The notes under the pieces were generated by a model that was given only the letters and a program-made list of their open reading frames with translations, had not been told where the DNA came from and did no database searches. A stretch of DNA of 64,000 nt from Motiliproteus sp036961355 (GTDB lineage Bacteria; Pseudomonadota; Gammaproteobacteria; Pseudomonadales; Balneatricaceae), in the NCBI GenBank assembly GCA_036961355.1, contig JBALVL010000009.1:1-64000 (forward strand), written 5' to 3'. The translations under genes and the position numbers were made by a program. Positions 17,343 through 25,212 of the stretch are shown piece by piece. Each line of letters opens with the position of its first letter. Positions within the stretch are counted from its first letter, which is position 1.

Positions 17343-17391
17343 ACTATCCCTTGATGCGCCTTGTTTACGCCTTGAACTATCCCTTGATGGT
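17343..17391 (-). repeat. Short tandem repeats spanning the phoU stop codon
   Basis: Read on the minus strand, the last codons and stop of phoU (CATCAAGGGATAGT) recur perfectly 33 bp downstream. The interval is made of about 11-bp units ending CAAGG. The array starts in the coding sequence and continues past the stop. Confidence 0.8.
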
Positions 17392-18096
17392 CTGCTTGAT
17401 CTCTTTGAGGGTGCTGTGCGACACGTTAACGCCCTTGACCAGGTAGATCAGGTGCTGGCTGATATTCCGGCTGAGATCACCAATTCGCTCTAAACTCCGC
17501 AACACCCAGATCACATTCAACACCCGGCTGATACTGCGCGGGTCTTCCATCATATAAGTGATCAACGAGCGCATCGCGGTCTTGTAGGCATCATCGACAT
17601 CGCGGTCTTTTTTGGCCACTTTGTACGCCATCTCAACATCGTAACGGGCAAAGGCGGTCAGCGTCTCGGTGACCATTTCGCTGATCAGGCTACCGATCTG
17701 GCGAATCTCGTTATAGCCACGCGGTGACTCACCCTCTTCGCACAGCGTGATCGCATGACGGGCGATACCGGCCGATTCATCACCGATCCGCTCCAGGTCT
17801 TTAACCGCCCGGCTGATCGCCATAATCATCCGCAAATCGCTGGCTGCCGGCTGACGCAGCGCGATAATACGGGTGCACTGCTCCTCGATCTCAATCTCCC
17901 AGTCGTTGATCTGCTCGTCGACCTTGAGCGCCCGCTGAGCCAGTTCCTCGTCGCCCTCCAGCAGCGAGTCTAGCGCCTGCTTGAGCTGATTCTCGGCGAT
18001 CCCACCCATCGTCATCAGGTAGGTTTTAAGCGCTTCCAGCTCTTCATTAAACTGTTTAGAGATGTGATCGCTGTGTGCGTCTTTATTAAAAACCAT
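17377..18096 (-). CDS. phoU: Phosphate signalling protein PhoU
   Basis: A 239-residue protein with two PhoU helical repeats: the metal-binding E/D motif in DLERIGDESAGIARHA for the first and SLERIGDLSRNISQHLIYLVKG for the second. PhoU links the PstSCAB transporter to PhoR and keeps the Pho regulon off when phosphate is plentiful. It is the last gene of the pstC-pstA-pstB-phoU unit. The 3' end carries a short tandem repeat described separately. Confidence 0.97.
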   Translation of the reverse strand: MVFNKDAHSDHISKQFNEELEALKTYLMTMGGIAENQLKQALDSLLEGDEELAQRALKVDEQINDWEIEIEEQCTRIIALRQPAASDLRMIMAISRAVKDLERIGDESAGIARHAITLCEEGESPRGYNEIRQIGSLISEMVTETLTAFARYDVEMAYKVAKKDRDVDDAYKTAMRSLITYMMEDPRSISRVLNVIWVLRSLERIGDLSRNISQHLIYLVKGVNVSHSTLKEIKQTIKG

Positions 18097-18179
18097 GACG
18101 GTTCTGCCTCAAGTAAAGTCTTTATACCCGCGCGATAAGCGCTTTAGTTGCTTGGCTGTTGATGTGGGAAGAACCCAGC

Positions 18180-19118
18180 TTAGCCGTACCTACCGGTAAT
18201 ATAGTCTTCGGTCTGCTTCTTCTGCGGCGTAGTAAACAGATCATCGGTGGCACCGAACTCGATCAAATCGCCCATGTACATAAAGGCGGTGTAATCGGAG
18301 ACCCGTGCCGCCTGCTGCATATTATGGGTGACGATAACGATGGTGAACTCTTTTTTGAGTTCGTGAATCAACTCTTCGATCTTCAATGTCGAGATCGGAT
18401 CCAGCGCCGATGCCGGCTCATCCAGCAGCAACACCTCCGGCTTGACCGCAATCGTCCGCGCAATCACCAACCGCTGCTGCTGTCCACCTGACATCCCCAG
18501 CGCGCTCTCGTGCAAACGATCTTTCACCTCGTCCCACAATGCTGCAGAGCGCAGTGCCCACTCCACGGTATCATCGAGCAAACGCTTCTTATTGATTCCC
18601 TGAATCCGCAGCCCGTAAGCGACGTTCTCGTAGATACTCTTGGGGAAGGGGTTGGGCTTCTGGAACACCATACCGACCCGCCGACGCAGATCAGCGACAT
18701 CGACACCGCGCTCATAGATATCAGCCTCGTCGAGCAACATCTGGCCATCAATTCGGCAGAAATCAACCAGATCATTCATCCGATTAAAACAGCGCAACAG
18801 GGTCGACTTACCGCAACCACTGGGGCCGATAAAGGCGGTTACCCGATTTTTGGGGATATCCATGCTGATGTTGTTCAGCGCCTGCTTGTCACCGTAGAAC
18901 AACTTCAGATCACGCACCTTGATCGCTATCTCTTCTTTCGACAGATCCAGCTTGCCCTGAACCCGCTTCAATGCACTGATGTCAATCGCATGAGCCTTGG
19001 CCGATACCGGTGCGGCGGTTGCATTGGCAGGGTTGGTGGTATCGCCATCTGCGGACGGCAATTGCGGTCCGGCGGGGAGCGTTTCGGGAGTCAATATGGT
19101 GGCCATAACAGTGTCCAA
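18180..19118 (-). CDS. pstB: Phosphate ABC transporter ATP-binding protein PstB
   Basis: A 312-residue ATPase with Walker A GPSGCGKSTLLRC, signature MSGGQQQRLVIAR, Walker B VLLLDEPASALDP and switch His in TIVIVTHNMQQAARV. It powers phosphate import through PstCA. It is longer than the usual 250-260 residues because of about 55 N-terminal residues rich in Ala, Pro and Thr, before the conserved IAIKVRDLKLFYG. An in-frame Met five residues in (at 19106) is an alternative start. The C-terminus YITGRYG is the normal PstB end. Confidence 0.96.
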   Translation of the reverse strand: MDTVMATILTPETLPAGPQLPSADGDTTNPANATAAPVSAKAHAIDISALKRVQGKLDLSKEEIAIKVRDLKLFYGDKQALNNISMDIPKNRVTAFIGPSGCGKSTLLRCFNRMNDLVDFCRIDGQMLLDEADIYERGVDVADLRRRVGMVFQKPNPFPKSIYENVAYGLRIQGINKKRLLDDTVEWALRSAALWDEVKDRLHESALGMSGGQQQRLVIARTIAVKPEVLLLDEPASALDPISTLKIEELIHELKKEFTIVIVTHNMQQAARVSDYTAFMYMGDLIEFGATDDLFTTPQKKQTEDYITGRYG

Positions 19119-19204
19119 TAACTTGCAATCAATGAATGTCGATCGATACCCCTGGCATCAACTACATCCAATCAATGGAATTCAATTTGTGGTCGGGCTT
19201 AGTG

Positions 19205-19269
19205 CCCTACTCTAGTTCTCAATAGAAGTTCTCAATAGAAGCTACCAACAAAAGCTCTCAACCTAGTGC
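19205..19269 (-). repeat. 13-bp tandem repeats starting at the pstA stop codon
   Basis: On the minus strand, 13-bp units run from the last codons of pstA into the pstA-pstB gap. The two best copies, 19231-19243 and 19218-19230, match at 12 of 13 positions. Flanking units, including the one holding the stop codon, are degenerate. Confidence 0.8.
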
Positions 19270-20954
19270 TCAAGCGCTTTGTATTTTTCGCGCAGGCGAT
19301 TTCTGATCGCCACCGCGCTTAGATTTAACAGGGCGATCACCAGCACTAACAATAATGCGGTGGCGTAAACCAGCGGCCGGGCCGCCTCAACGTTCGGGCT
19401 CTGGAAACCGACATCATAAATATGAAAGCCCAAGTGCATAAATTTCTGATCCAGATGCACGAACGGGTAGTTGGTATCCAACGGCAAAGACGGTGCCAGC
19501 TTGACCACTCCGACCAACATCAATGGTGCCACCTCACCGGCGGCGCGTGCCACCGCCAGAATAACTCCGGTCATCATCGCCGGGCTCGCCATCGGCAGCA
19601 CCACCTTCCACAGCGTCTCAGCCTTAGTGGCACCCAGCGCCAACGAGCCTTCGCGGATCGAACGTGGAATCCGGGCCAAGCCCTCTTCTGTCGCTACGAT
19701 CACCACCGGTAACGTCAACAACGCCAGCGTTAGTGAGGCCCACATCAGGCCCGGTGTGCCGAAGGTCGGTGCCGGTAGCGCTTCGGGAAAGAACAGCTGA
19801 TCGATATTGCCGCCCAGAAAATAGATAAAAAATCCAAGCCCGAACACGCCATAAACGATCGATGGCACCCCCGCCAGGTTGTTTACCGCGATCCGAATCA
19901 GCCGGGTCAGCAGCCCCTGCTTGGCATACTCGCGCAGATAGATCGCTGCGATCACACCAAACGGCGTCACCAAAAACGACATCAACAACACCATCATCAC
20001 CGTGCCGAAGATTGCCGGGAAGACGCCGCCTTCGGTATTGGCTTCGCGCGGTTCATCGGACATAAAGACCCAGATCTGTCCAAAATAGAACAACAGCTTT
20101 TCGGCAACGCCCATCTCGTTAGGCCGGTAGGCCTGTACAATTTTGCTCAACGAGATCTCAATCTGCTGACCACCGGCGACCTCAGCGACCAGGCTATCGC
20201 GTTCAATCTCGGCATACAGCTCGATCAATCGCTGTTGCAGGGCCTCATACGCGCTGTCCTGTTCCGCCCGATCGGCGGCGATATCCGCCTGTGCGACAAC
20301 AGTTAGGCTGTCGCTCAGCTCCAAACGCCGCTCAGCCAAGCGCAACCGTTCAAGCTTCGAGTTGATCGAACCGATCTGGTTTTTCTCGATCTTGCTAATC
20401 TGCTGATGAATCGCCAACGTACGCTCAAGTCGCTGTTGCAACTGCTGCCATAGCTGTTGGTAGTCCGCATCGCTCTGACCGGCGGTATAGCTGCCCACCA
20501 ATTGACCCGACTGTTTAAGCTGCCGTAAAAAGCCGTAGAAGTTGCCCCACTCACGTCGTTCAGCCACAAACAACTGCGGCGAATATTCAATCTGCTGCAG
20601 CGCCGACCGGTTAAGCCAGCGGAAGTCGCTGCCACCGATATCACGGTTGCCCACTTTCAGCAGATCGCGGTCGACGAATTCAATGCCCGCGTCTACCGGC
20701 TGCCCCGCTTCGCGTAGCTGTGATGCGGGTACCCGTTCGGTGTCGGTAACCTCGCCGATCACCTCAACCTGTGTGCCGTCATTTTGTTGATACTGAGCCT
20801 GTAACACCTCGGCTGGCCAGAAGTGCCCCAACCCCCGCACCGCAATCAGCGCCAACAGGCCCGCGACCATGATCACATTCAATCCGACCGCAGCACCGGT
20901 CAACCAAACCCAGGGTTGACCCGATTTAATCCAACTTGAGACCGATAGTTTCAT
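19263..20954 (-). CDS. pstA: Phosphate ABC transporter permease PstA, long form
   Basis: A 563-residue permease. One N-terminal helix (about residues 18-42) is followed by about 250 mostly soluble residues rich in Gln and Glu, predicted periplasmic and coiled-coil-like. A conventional PstA core then runs from about residue 310. The permease motif is in EGSLALGATKAETLWKVVLPMASPAMM. The insertion makes it nearly twice the size of E. coli PstA (296 residues), a form common in marine gammaproteobacteria. It lies 67 nt after pstC and shares its transcription unit. Confidence 0.93.
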   Translation of the reverse strand: MKLSVSSWIKSGQPWVWLTGAAVGLNVIMVAGLLALIAVRGLGHFWPAEVLQAQYQQNDGTQVEVIGEVTDTERVPASQLREAGQPVDAGIEFVDRDLLKVGNRDIGGSDFRWLNRSALQQIEYSPQLFVAERREWGNFYGFLRQLKQSGQLVGSYTAGQSDADYQQLWQQLQQRLERTLAIHQQISKIEKNQIGSINSKLERLRLAERRLELSDSLTVVAQADIAADRAEQDSAYEALQQRLIELYAEIERDSLVAEVAGGQQIEISLSKIVQAYRPNEMGVAEKLLFYFGQIWVFMSDEPREANTEGGVFPAIFGTVMMVLLMSFLVTPFGVIAAIYLREYAKQGLLTRLIRIAVNNLAGVPSIVYGVFGLGFFIYFLGGNIDQLFFPEALPAPTFGTPGLMWASLTLALLTLPVVIVATEEGLARIPRSIREGSLALGATKAETLWKVVLPMASPAMMTGVILAVARAAGEVAPLMLVGVVKLAPSLPLDTNYPFVHLDQKFMHLGFHIYDVGFQSPNVEAARPLVYATALLLVLVIALLNLSAVAIRNRLREKYKALEH

Positions 20955-20975
20955 CTAATCCATACTCTTAACATC

Positions 20976-20990
20976 AAGGTTTTAAACCTT
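20976..20990. other. Short inverted repeat in the pstC-pstA gap
   Basis: AAGGTTT and AAACCTT are separated by one T. The repeat sits in the 67-nt spacer between the two cotranscribed permease genes and could form a small mRNA hairpin; no T run follows. Confidence 0.4.
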
Positions 20991-21021
20991 CGGGGGTCAG
21001 TCTTATCGACGTGGAACACCT

Positions 21022-23397
21022 TTAAAGCGAGCCGTATTTACGTCGTAATCGTTGCCGTATCACTTCGGCCACGGTGTTGACTGCAAAAGTAAAGGCAAAC
21101 AGCACCAGTGCCGCCAGGAATAATATTCGGAAATGCGAGCTACCCACTTCAGACTCGGGCATCTCAACGGCAATATTGGCCGCCAGCGTACGCATCCCCT
21201 CGAAGATATTCATATCCATAATCGGAGTGTTACCGGTCGCCATCAGCACGATCATGGTTTCACCGACCGCCCGTCCCATACCGATCATCACCGCCGAGAA
21301 GATAGCCGGACTGGCGGTCGGCAACACCACTCGACTCAACGTTTGCCAAGGCGTCGCACCCAGTGCCAACGAACCGTTACTGAGCGACTGAGGCACGCTG
21401 AAGATCGCGTCCTCGGTGATTGAGAAGATGGTAGGAATCACCGCAAAACCCATCGCGATGCCCACCACCAGCGCATTGCGCTGGTCAAAGTTAATACCCA
21501 GATCTCGGGTGATGAAGCCACGCATATCGCCACCAAACAGTAGCGCTTCCAACCCTGCGCTAAGCGGCAAACAGAACCAGGCTAGCCCGATGATCACCGG
21601 TATCAACAACAGCAAGTCCCAACCTTCAGGGATCAGCAGTCGAATTCGTTTGGGGAAGTTATGCCAGATAAACGCGAACAGCAGCACACCCAACGGCACC
21701 ATCGTTAGCAGGGTAAACACCGTCGCCAACCGGTCTTCTATAAAGGGGGCCAACCAGAGACCCGCCAGAAAACCGAGAATAACGGTCGGCAACGCTTCCA
21801 TCAGCTCGATAAACGGCTTCACCTTGGTGCGCAGCGCCGGTGCCATAAAGTAGGCGGTATAGATCGCGCCGCAGATCGCCAACGGTGTTGCCAGCAACAT
21901 CGCATAGAAGGCGGCCTTGAGCGTGCCGAACGCCAACGGTGCCAGTGAGTACTTGGGCTCGAAGTCATCGTTGGAGGCCGACGACTGCCAGATATAATCT
22001 GGATCTTGGTAGCCCTCATACCAAACTTGTTGCCACAGCGCACTCCAAGACACCTCGGGGTGTTCATTGTCGACCTGCCACAGACTGATCATGCCATTGC
22101 CGTCTTCCACCAGCAGCGCATTGGCACGCGGCGCCATGGCGATAGTCACGATGCCGTTATCGCTAACCGGATCGGCCAAACGATCTGTCAACACCCGGTT
22201 ATGAGCGGTTGAGTTGTAGAAGCTGATCTGGCCGCTTGCTTCGGCGACCACAAAACCTTTACGACGGTGCTCGGTGGTCAGCGCCACCACTGCCGCGGGT
22301 GCCGGATCGTGGAAACGACGAACTTCTGCCAGACGGTATTCGTTATGATCATCGCGCACCAAGAACCACTGGCCGACCTCACCCAAACTGTCGCCAATCA
22401 ACAGCGAATTGCCGCCGAGCAGGAATTCAGCCCGAGTCACCTCACCATCACTGACCTGTAGCACAGGATGCAGCACCGGTGAGTCAAACTGACGCAAGTC
22501 GGCAGTGATCAGCGAACCATCACGATAGATCACAAACAACCAACTGGTATCCGGGCTGATCAACAACCGGGCGACCTCTGCCTGCCGTGCAGCGACAGCA
22601 GCCAGCGGAATCAGACGGTGCTCGGCCTCAATCTCCACCTCTTCGGTGATGAAATTAACCTCTTTTGTAAAACGGCTGGCGACCACTTGGCCATCGACAT
22701 CCAGCCCGACGGCTAACAACTGCTCCTCGCTATCGCGAACCGCCAGCTGCTGGACCTGGCCCAGCTGGTCCGATAGCTGCAACTGAGCATCCGCATAGGG
22801 GTACTCTATCTCTGGCGTAATGGTCCGGACATCGTTGGGATAACTGACCTGGTATTGGTGACGAGCAAAGGTCAAGCCACCGTCGCTGTGAGCCAGCGCA
22901 AAACTGCGACTATCCTCAGCCCCAAGCGCAAAGGCCGTTGCGGTAGCAACACTGTCGCCGCCGAGCTTAAGTTGCTGTTTCAACACACCGGTACGGGTAT
23001 CAAAAAAACTAGCCAGACCGCTGGCATCGACCCGCAAGCCAACCTCGGCCTGCTCTTCGGCGGTCAGATACCAAGTATCAACATCGGCACCAGGACGACT
23101 GTATGGCGCAACTTGCTGTCCCTGATGCTGCCAAGGCTTAATCTCGGCAGCGTCAAACAGCGGCATCACCTCATACATCAGGTAGATAAAGATCAGCATG
23201 ATTGCAACGATCACACTGATACCGCCAACGCCGACAGCAGCCGATGCTAAGCGATCTTTAAAACGACGGTATCGGCGCAGACGAACTGCCCCGGCGGAAT
23301 CGAACGTCAGTTCAGGTGGCGCCGTAAGCGGTGCCTTATCGCCGTTCTCAAATGACGACTGTTGGGACGCCGATGGATTGATCGCTGAAGTATTCAT
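21022..23397 (-). CDS. pstC: Phosphate ABC transporter permease PstC, long form
   Basis: A 791-residue permease. A cytoplasmic N-terminus and one helix (about residues 58-85) are followed by about 400 residues of soluble, beta-rich, WD-like sequence predicted periplasmic. The normal PstC core then carries the permease motif (SNGSLALGATPWQTLSRVVLPTASPAI). E. coli PstC has 319 residues. The frame stays open to a TTG at 23427, but that codon lies inside the Pho box, so the ATG at 23397 is preferred. First gene of pstCAB-phoU. Confidence 0.92.
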   Translation of the reverse strand: MNTSAINPSASQQSSFENGDKAPLTAPPELTFDSAGAVRLRRYRRFKDRLASAAVGVGGISVIVAIMLIFIYLMYEVMPLFDAAEIKPWQHQGQQVAPYSRPGADVDTWYLTAEEQAEVGLRVDASGLASFFDTRTGVLKQQLKLGGDSVATATAFALGAEDSRSFALAHSDGGLTFARHQYQVSYPNDVRTITPEIEYPYADAQLQLSDQLGQVQQLAVRDSEEQLLAVGLDVDGQVVASRFTKEVNFITEEVEIEAEHRLIPLAAVAARQAEVARLLISPDTSWLFVIYRDGSLITADLRQFDSPVLHPVLQVSDGEVTRAEFLLGGNSLLIGDSLGEVGQWFLVRDDHNEYRLAEVRRFHDPAPAAVVALTTEHRRKGFVVAEASGQISFYNSTAHNRVLTDRLADPVSDNGIVTIAMAPRANALLVEDGNGMISLWQVDNEHPEVSWSALWQQVWYEGYQDPDYIWQSSASNDDFEPKYSLAPLAFGTLKAAFYAMLLATPLAICGAIYTAYFMAPALRTKVKPFIELMEALPTVILGFLAGLWLAPFIEDRLATVFTLLTMVPLGVLLFAFIWHNFPKRIRLLIPEGWDLLLLIPVIIGLAWFCLPLSAGLEALLFGGDMRGFITRDLGINFDQRNALVVGIAMGFAVIPTIFSITEDAIFSVPQSLSNGSLALGATPWQTLSRVVLPTASPAIFSAVMIGMGRAVGETMIVLMATGNTPIMDMNIFEGMRTLAANIAVEMPESEVGSSHFRILFLAALVLFAFTFAVNTVAEVIRQRLRRKYGSL

Positions 23398-23404
23398 GCC
23401 GGCT

Positions 23405-23438
23405 AGCTTACCGGCCCTACATGACAATAATGTTACAA
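23405..23438 (-). promoter_or_regulatory. Pho box upstream of pstC
   Basis: On the minus strand TTGTAAC-ATTA-TTGTCAT (23421-23438) matches the PhoB box of two 7-bp repeats with an AT-rich 4-bp spacer. A weak -10 candidate, TAAGCT, lies 10 bases downstream (23405-23410). The box is only 23 bases before the chosen ATG, which would leave little or no 5' leader. Confidence 0.78.
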
Positions 23439-23530
23439 GGGTGTCATAAAACAGCCTCTTTCACGGTGGCAGTGAAACTAAATAAGTCTCACTGAGGCCG
23501 GTAATATGGGCACGGTCTAATAACACGATT

Positions 23531-23610
23531 TTTATAGCGATAAACGGAATGATTTTGACTTATATCAACAGAATAACTCGTCGCTTGTGTTATGGTTTTT
23601 TCGCTATAAA
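23531..23610. promoter_or_regulatory. Widely spaced 10-bp inverted repeat before the SBP/porin operon
   Basis: TTTATAGCGA (23531-23540) and TCGCTATAAA (23601-23610) are perfect inverted copies 60 bases apart, about six helical turns. The second copy ends 30 bases before the ATG of the operon at 23641. The arrangement suits a regulator bound at two sites; no Pho box was recognised here. Confidence 0.5.
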
Positions 23611-23640
23611 TCAAACTGTTGAAGATTTTGCCAATAAACA

Positions 23641-24072
23641 ATGAAACCCTCTTTCCTCCTAATACTGCTGGGCCTGCTGTTTTCTAGCACGCCCGGCTGG
23701 GCCGAAAACGCCAATACCGTCAAGGTGTTCGTAAATAGCTCTGTGCCCGAACGGGCACTGAGTATCAACAACGTCCGCAGTATTTTCTCCATGCGCACTC
23801 GCAGTTGGTCAGACGGCTCCGCGATTACCGTCTTTATACTCAAAGATAAGCAGGGGACCCATAACCAGTTTGTTCGCCAGTCACTACGGATGGCACCCCA
23901 TCAGCTACAACGCAGCTGGGATCGATATCGTTACACCGGCACCGGACAAACCCCCATAGAGCTCGCCAACGAGCAGCAGATGATCCAACGCATTGCCACA
24001 ACACCCGGCGCTATCGGCTACACATCACAGGAGTTCCAGGATGCCCAGGTGCAACCTATTCACATTCACTAG
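23641..24072 (+). CDS. Small PstS-like periplasmic substrate-binding protein
   Basis: A 143-residue exported protein with a signal peptide (MKPSFLLILLGLLFSSTPGWA). The mature part resembles one lobe of phosphate-binding proteins, with INNVRSIFSMRTRSWSDGSAITVF and a C-terminal TTPGAIGYTSQE matching the PstS-type GxIGY motif. At about 120 mature residues it is too short to close around a ligand like PstS, so it may be a binding or sensing accessory protein. The porin gene overlaps its 3' end by 32 nt and a GGDEF/EAL gene follows. The position between pstC and pstS suggests a phosphate- or oxyanion-related role. Confidence 0.8.
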   Translation: MKPSFLLILLGLLFSSTPGWAENANTVKVFVNSSVPERALSINNVRSIFSMRTRSWSDGSAITVFILKDKQGTHNQFVRQSLRMAPHQLQRSWDRYRYTGTGQTPIELANEQQMIQRIATTPGAIGYTSQEFQDAQVQPIHIH

Positions 24073-25189
24073 CCTGATTGTTACAGCACTACTATCAAGC
24101 CCGTCGTTTGGCCAAAGTGACACCTTTCGCTGGGACGGTTTTATCAACCAGGGTTACACCCACAGCAGTGGTAATAGCTTTTTCGGTGACAGCAGCAACG
24201 GTAGCTGGGAGTTTACCGATATCGGTCTAGGCGCGAGCTGGCGCCAACAGCCTCGGCTGCTCTTTGCGGCCCGAGCGATCTATCGAAAAGCCGGTAATAC
24301 AACCGACGACAATGTCCAGCTCGATTACGGTCTGGTCGACTTTACCGCGATCAGCCAGATGGATTATGGGCTCAATCTACGCGCGGGTCGCGTCAAAAAC
24401 CCTTACGGTTTTTATAACGAAACCCGCGATATTCTGTCATCACGGCCTTCAGTACTATTACCCGAATCGATCTACCGCGATTCGCTCAGAAAAGTGTTCC
24501 ATACCTCCGACGGCGCCGCTCTATCGGGTTACAAGCAGTGGTCTAGCACGCTGGTTAGTGTCGATTTTGTGGTGGGCAAACCGATCATGAGCGATATTGC
24601 TCGCTCGGAAATCCTGGGCATCAACTTCTCTGGCTCGTTTGATGATGAAAAGGGGCTTATTGGACGGCTAATGATCGAACACCCCGATAGCCAACTGCGC
24701 TACGGCATTTCCATGGCTACACTTGAAGCGGGCTACACACCGGCTGCCGGCGAAGCGGTTCTACCCGGAAACTTCGACATGGATGTGGCCTTGCTATCGA
24801 TCGAAAAGCGCTACAATGACTGGACGCTGACCGCTGAGTATCAACTTAATGATTTCAATATAAGCGGCCTTTCGGCCCCTGGATTCCAAAAGAGTTCGGA
24901 AGAAAAATCTTACTACGGTCAGCTCGGCTACCGCTGGAGCGATGCCTGGCAGGGTTTAATTCGCTACGATACCTATTACCAAGACCCCGACCAGAAAGAC
25001 AACCCCGAGTTCTACAGCAAAGACCTCACCGCCAGTGTTAAATACCGTTACAGTGCACGCCTGACACTGGCCGCCGACCTGCATTATATCGAAGGTACAG
25101 GCTGGCTATCGGAGATTGATCAGCAGCCGGGGCAGGAACGGGACAAATACTGGACGCTGCTGGCTCTGCAGCTTGGTTTCACTTTTTAA
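24041..25189 (+). CDS. Outer-membrane porin-like beta-barrel protein
   Basis: A 382-residue protein with a signal peptide (CNLFTFTSLIVTALLSSPSFG) and alternating aromatic-rich strands typical of a barrel (FRWDGFINQGYTHSSG, LLFAARAIYRKAG, NLRAGRVKNPYGFYNETRD). The C-terminus is LLALQLGFTF, ending in Phe as most outer-membrane barrels do. The ATG at 24041 has AGGAG at 24029-24033 and lies inside the end of the preceding gene, implying translational coupling. It resembles DcaP- or OprO/P-type porins only in broad outline. With the SBP-like and GGDEF/EAL genes it forms a three-gene unit. Confidence 0.8.
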   Translation: MPRCNLFTFTSLIVTALLSSPSFGQSDTFRWDGFINQGYTHSSGNSFFGDSSNGSWEFTDIGLGASWRQQPRLLFAARAIYRKAGNTTDDNVQLDYGLVDFTAISQMDYGLNLRAGRVKNPYGFYNETRDILSSRPSVLLPESIYRDSLRKVFHTSDGAALSGYKQWSSTLVSVDFVVGKPIMSDIARSEILGINFSGSFDDEKGLIGRLMIEHPDSQLRYGISMATLEAGYTPAAGEAVLPGNFDMDVALLSIEKRYNDWTLTAEYQLNDFNISGLSAPGFQKSSEEKSYYGQLGYRWSDAWQGLIRYDTYYQDPDQKDNPEFYSKDLTASVKYRYSARLTLAADLHYIEGTGWLSEIDQQPGQERDKYWTLLALQLGFTF

Positions 25190-25212
25190 CGACCTCAAGC
25201 GACCCCACAACT

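Noticed and set aside
23398..23427. Longer PstC from a TTG at 23427
   Set aside because: The codon lies inside the Pho box, so a transcript made from that promoter could not include it.
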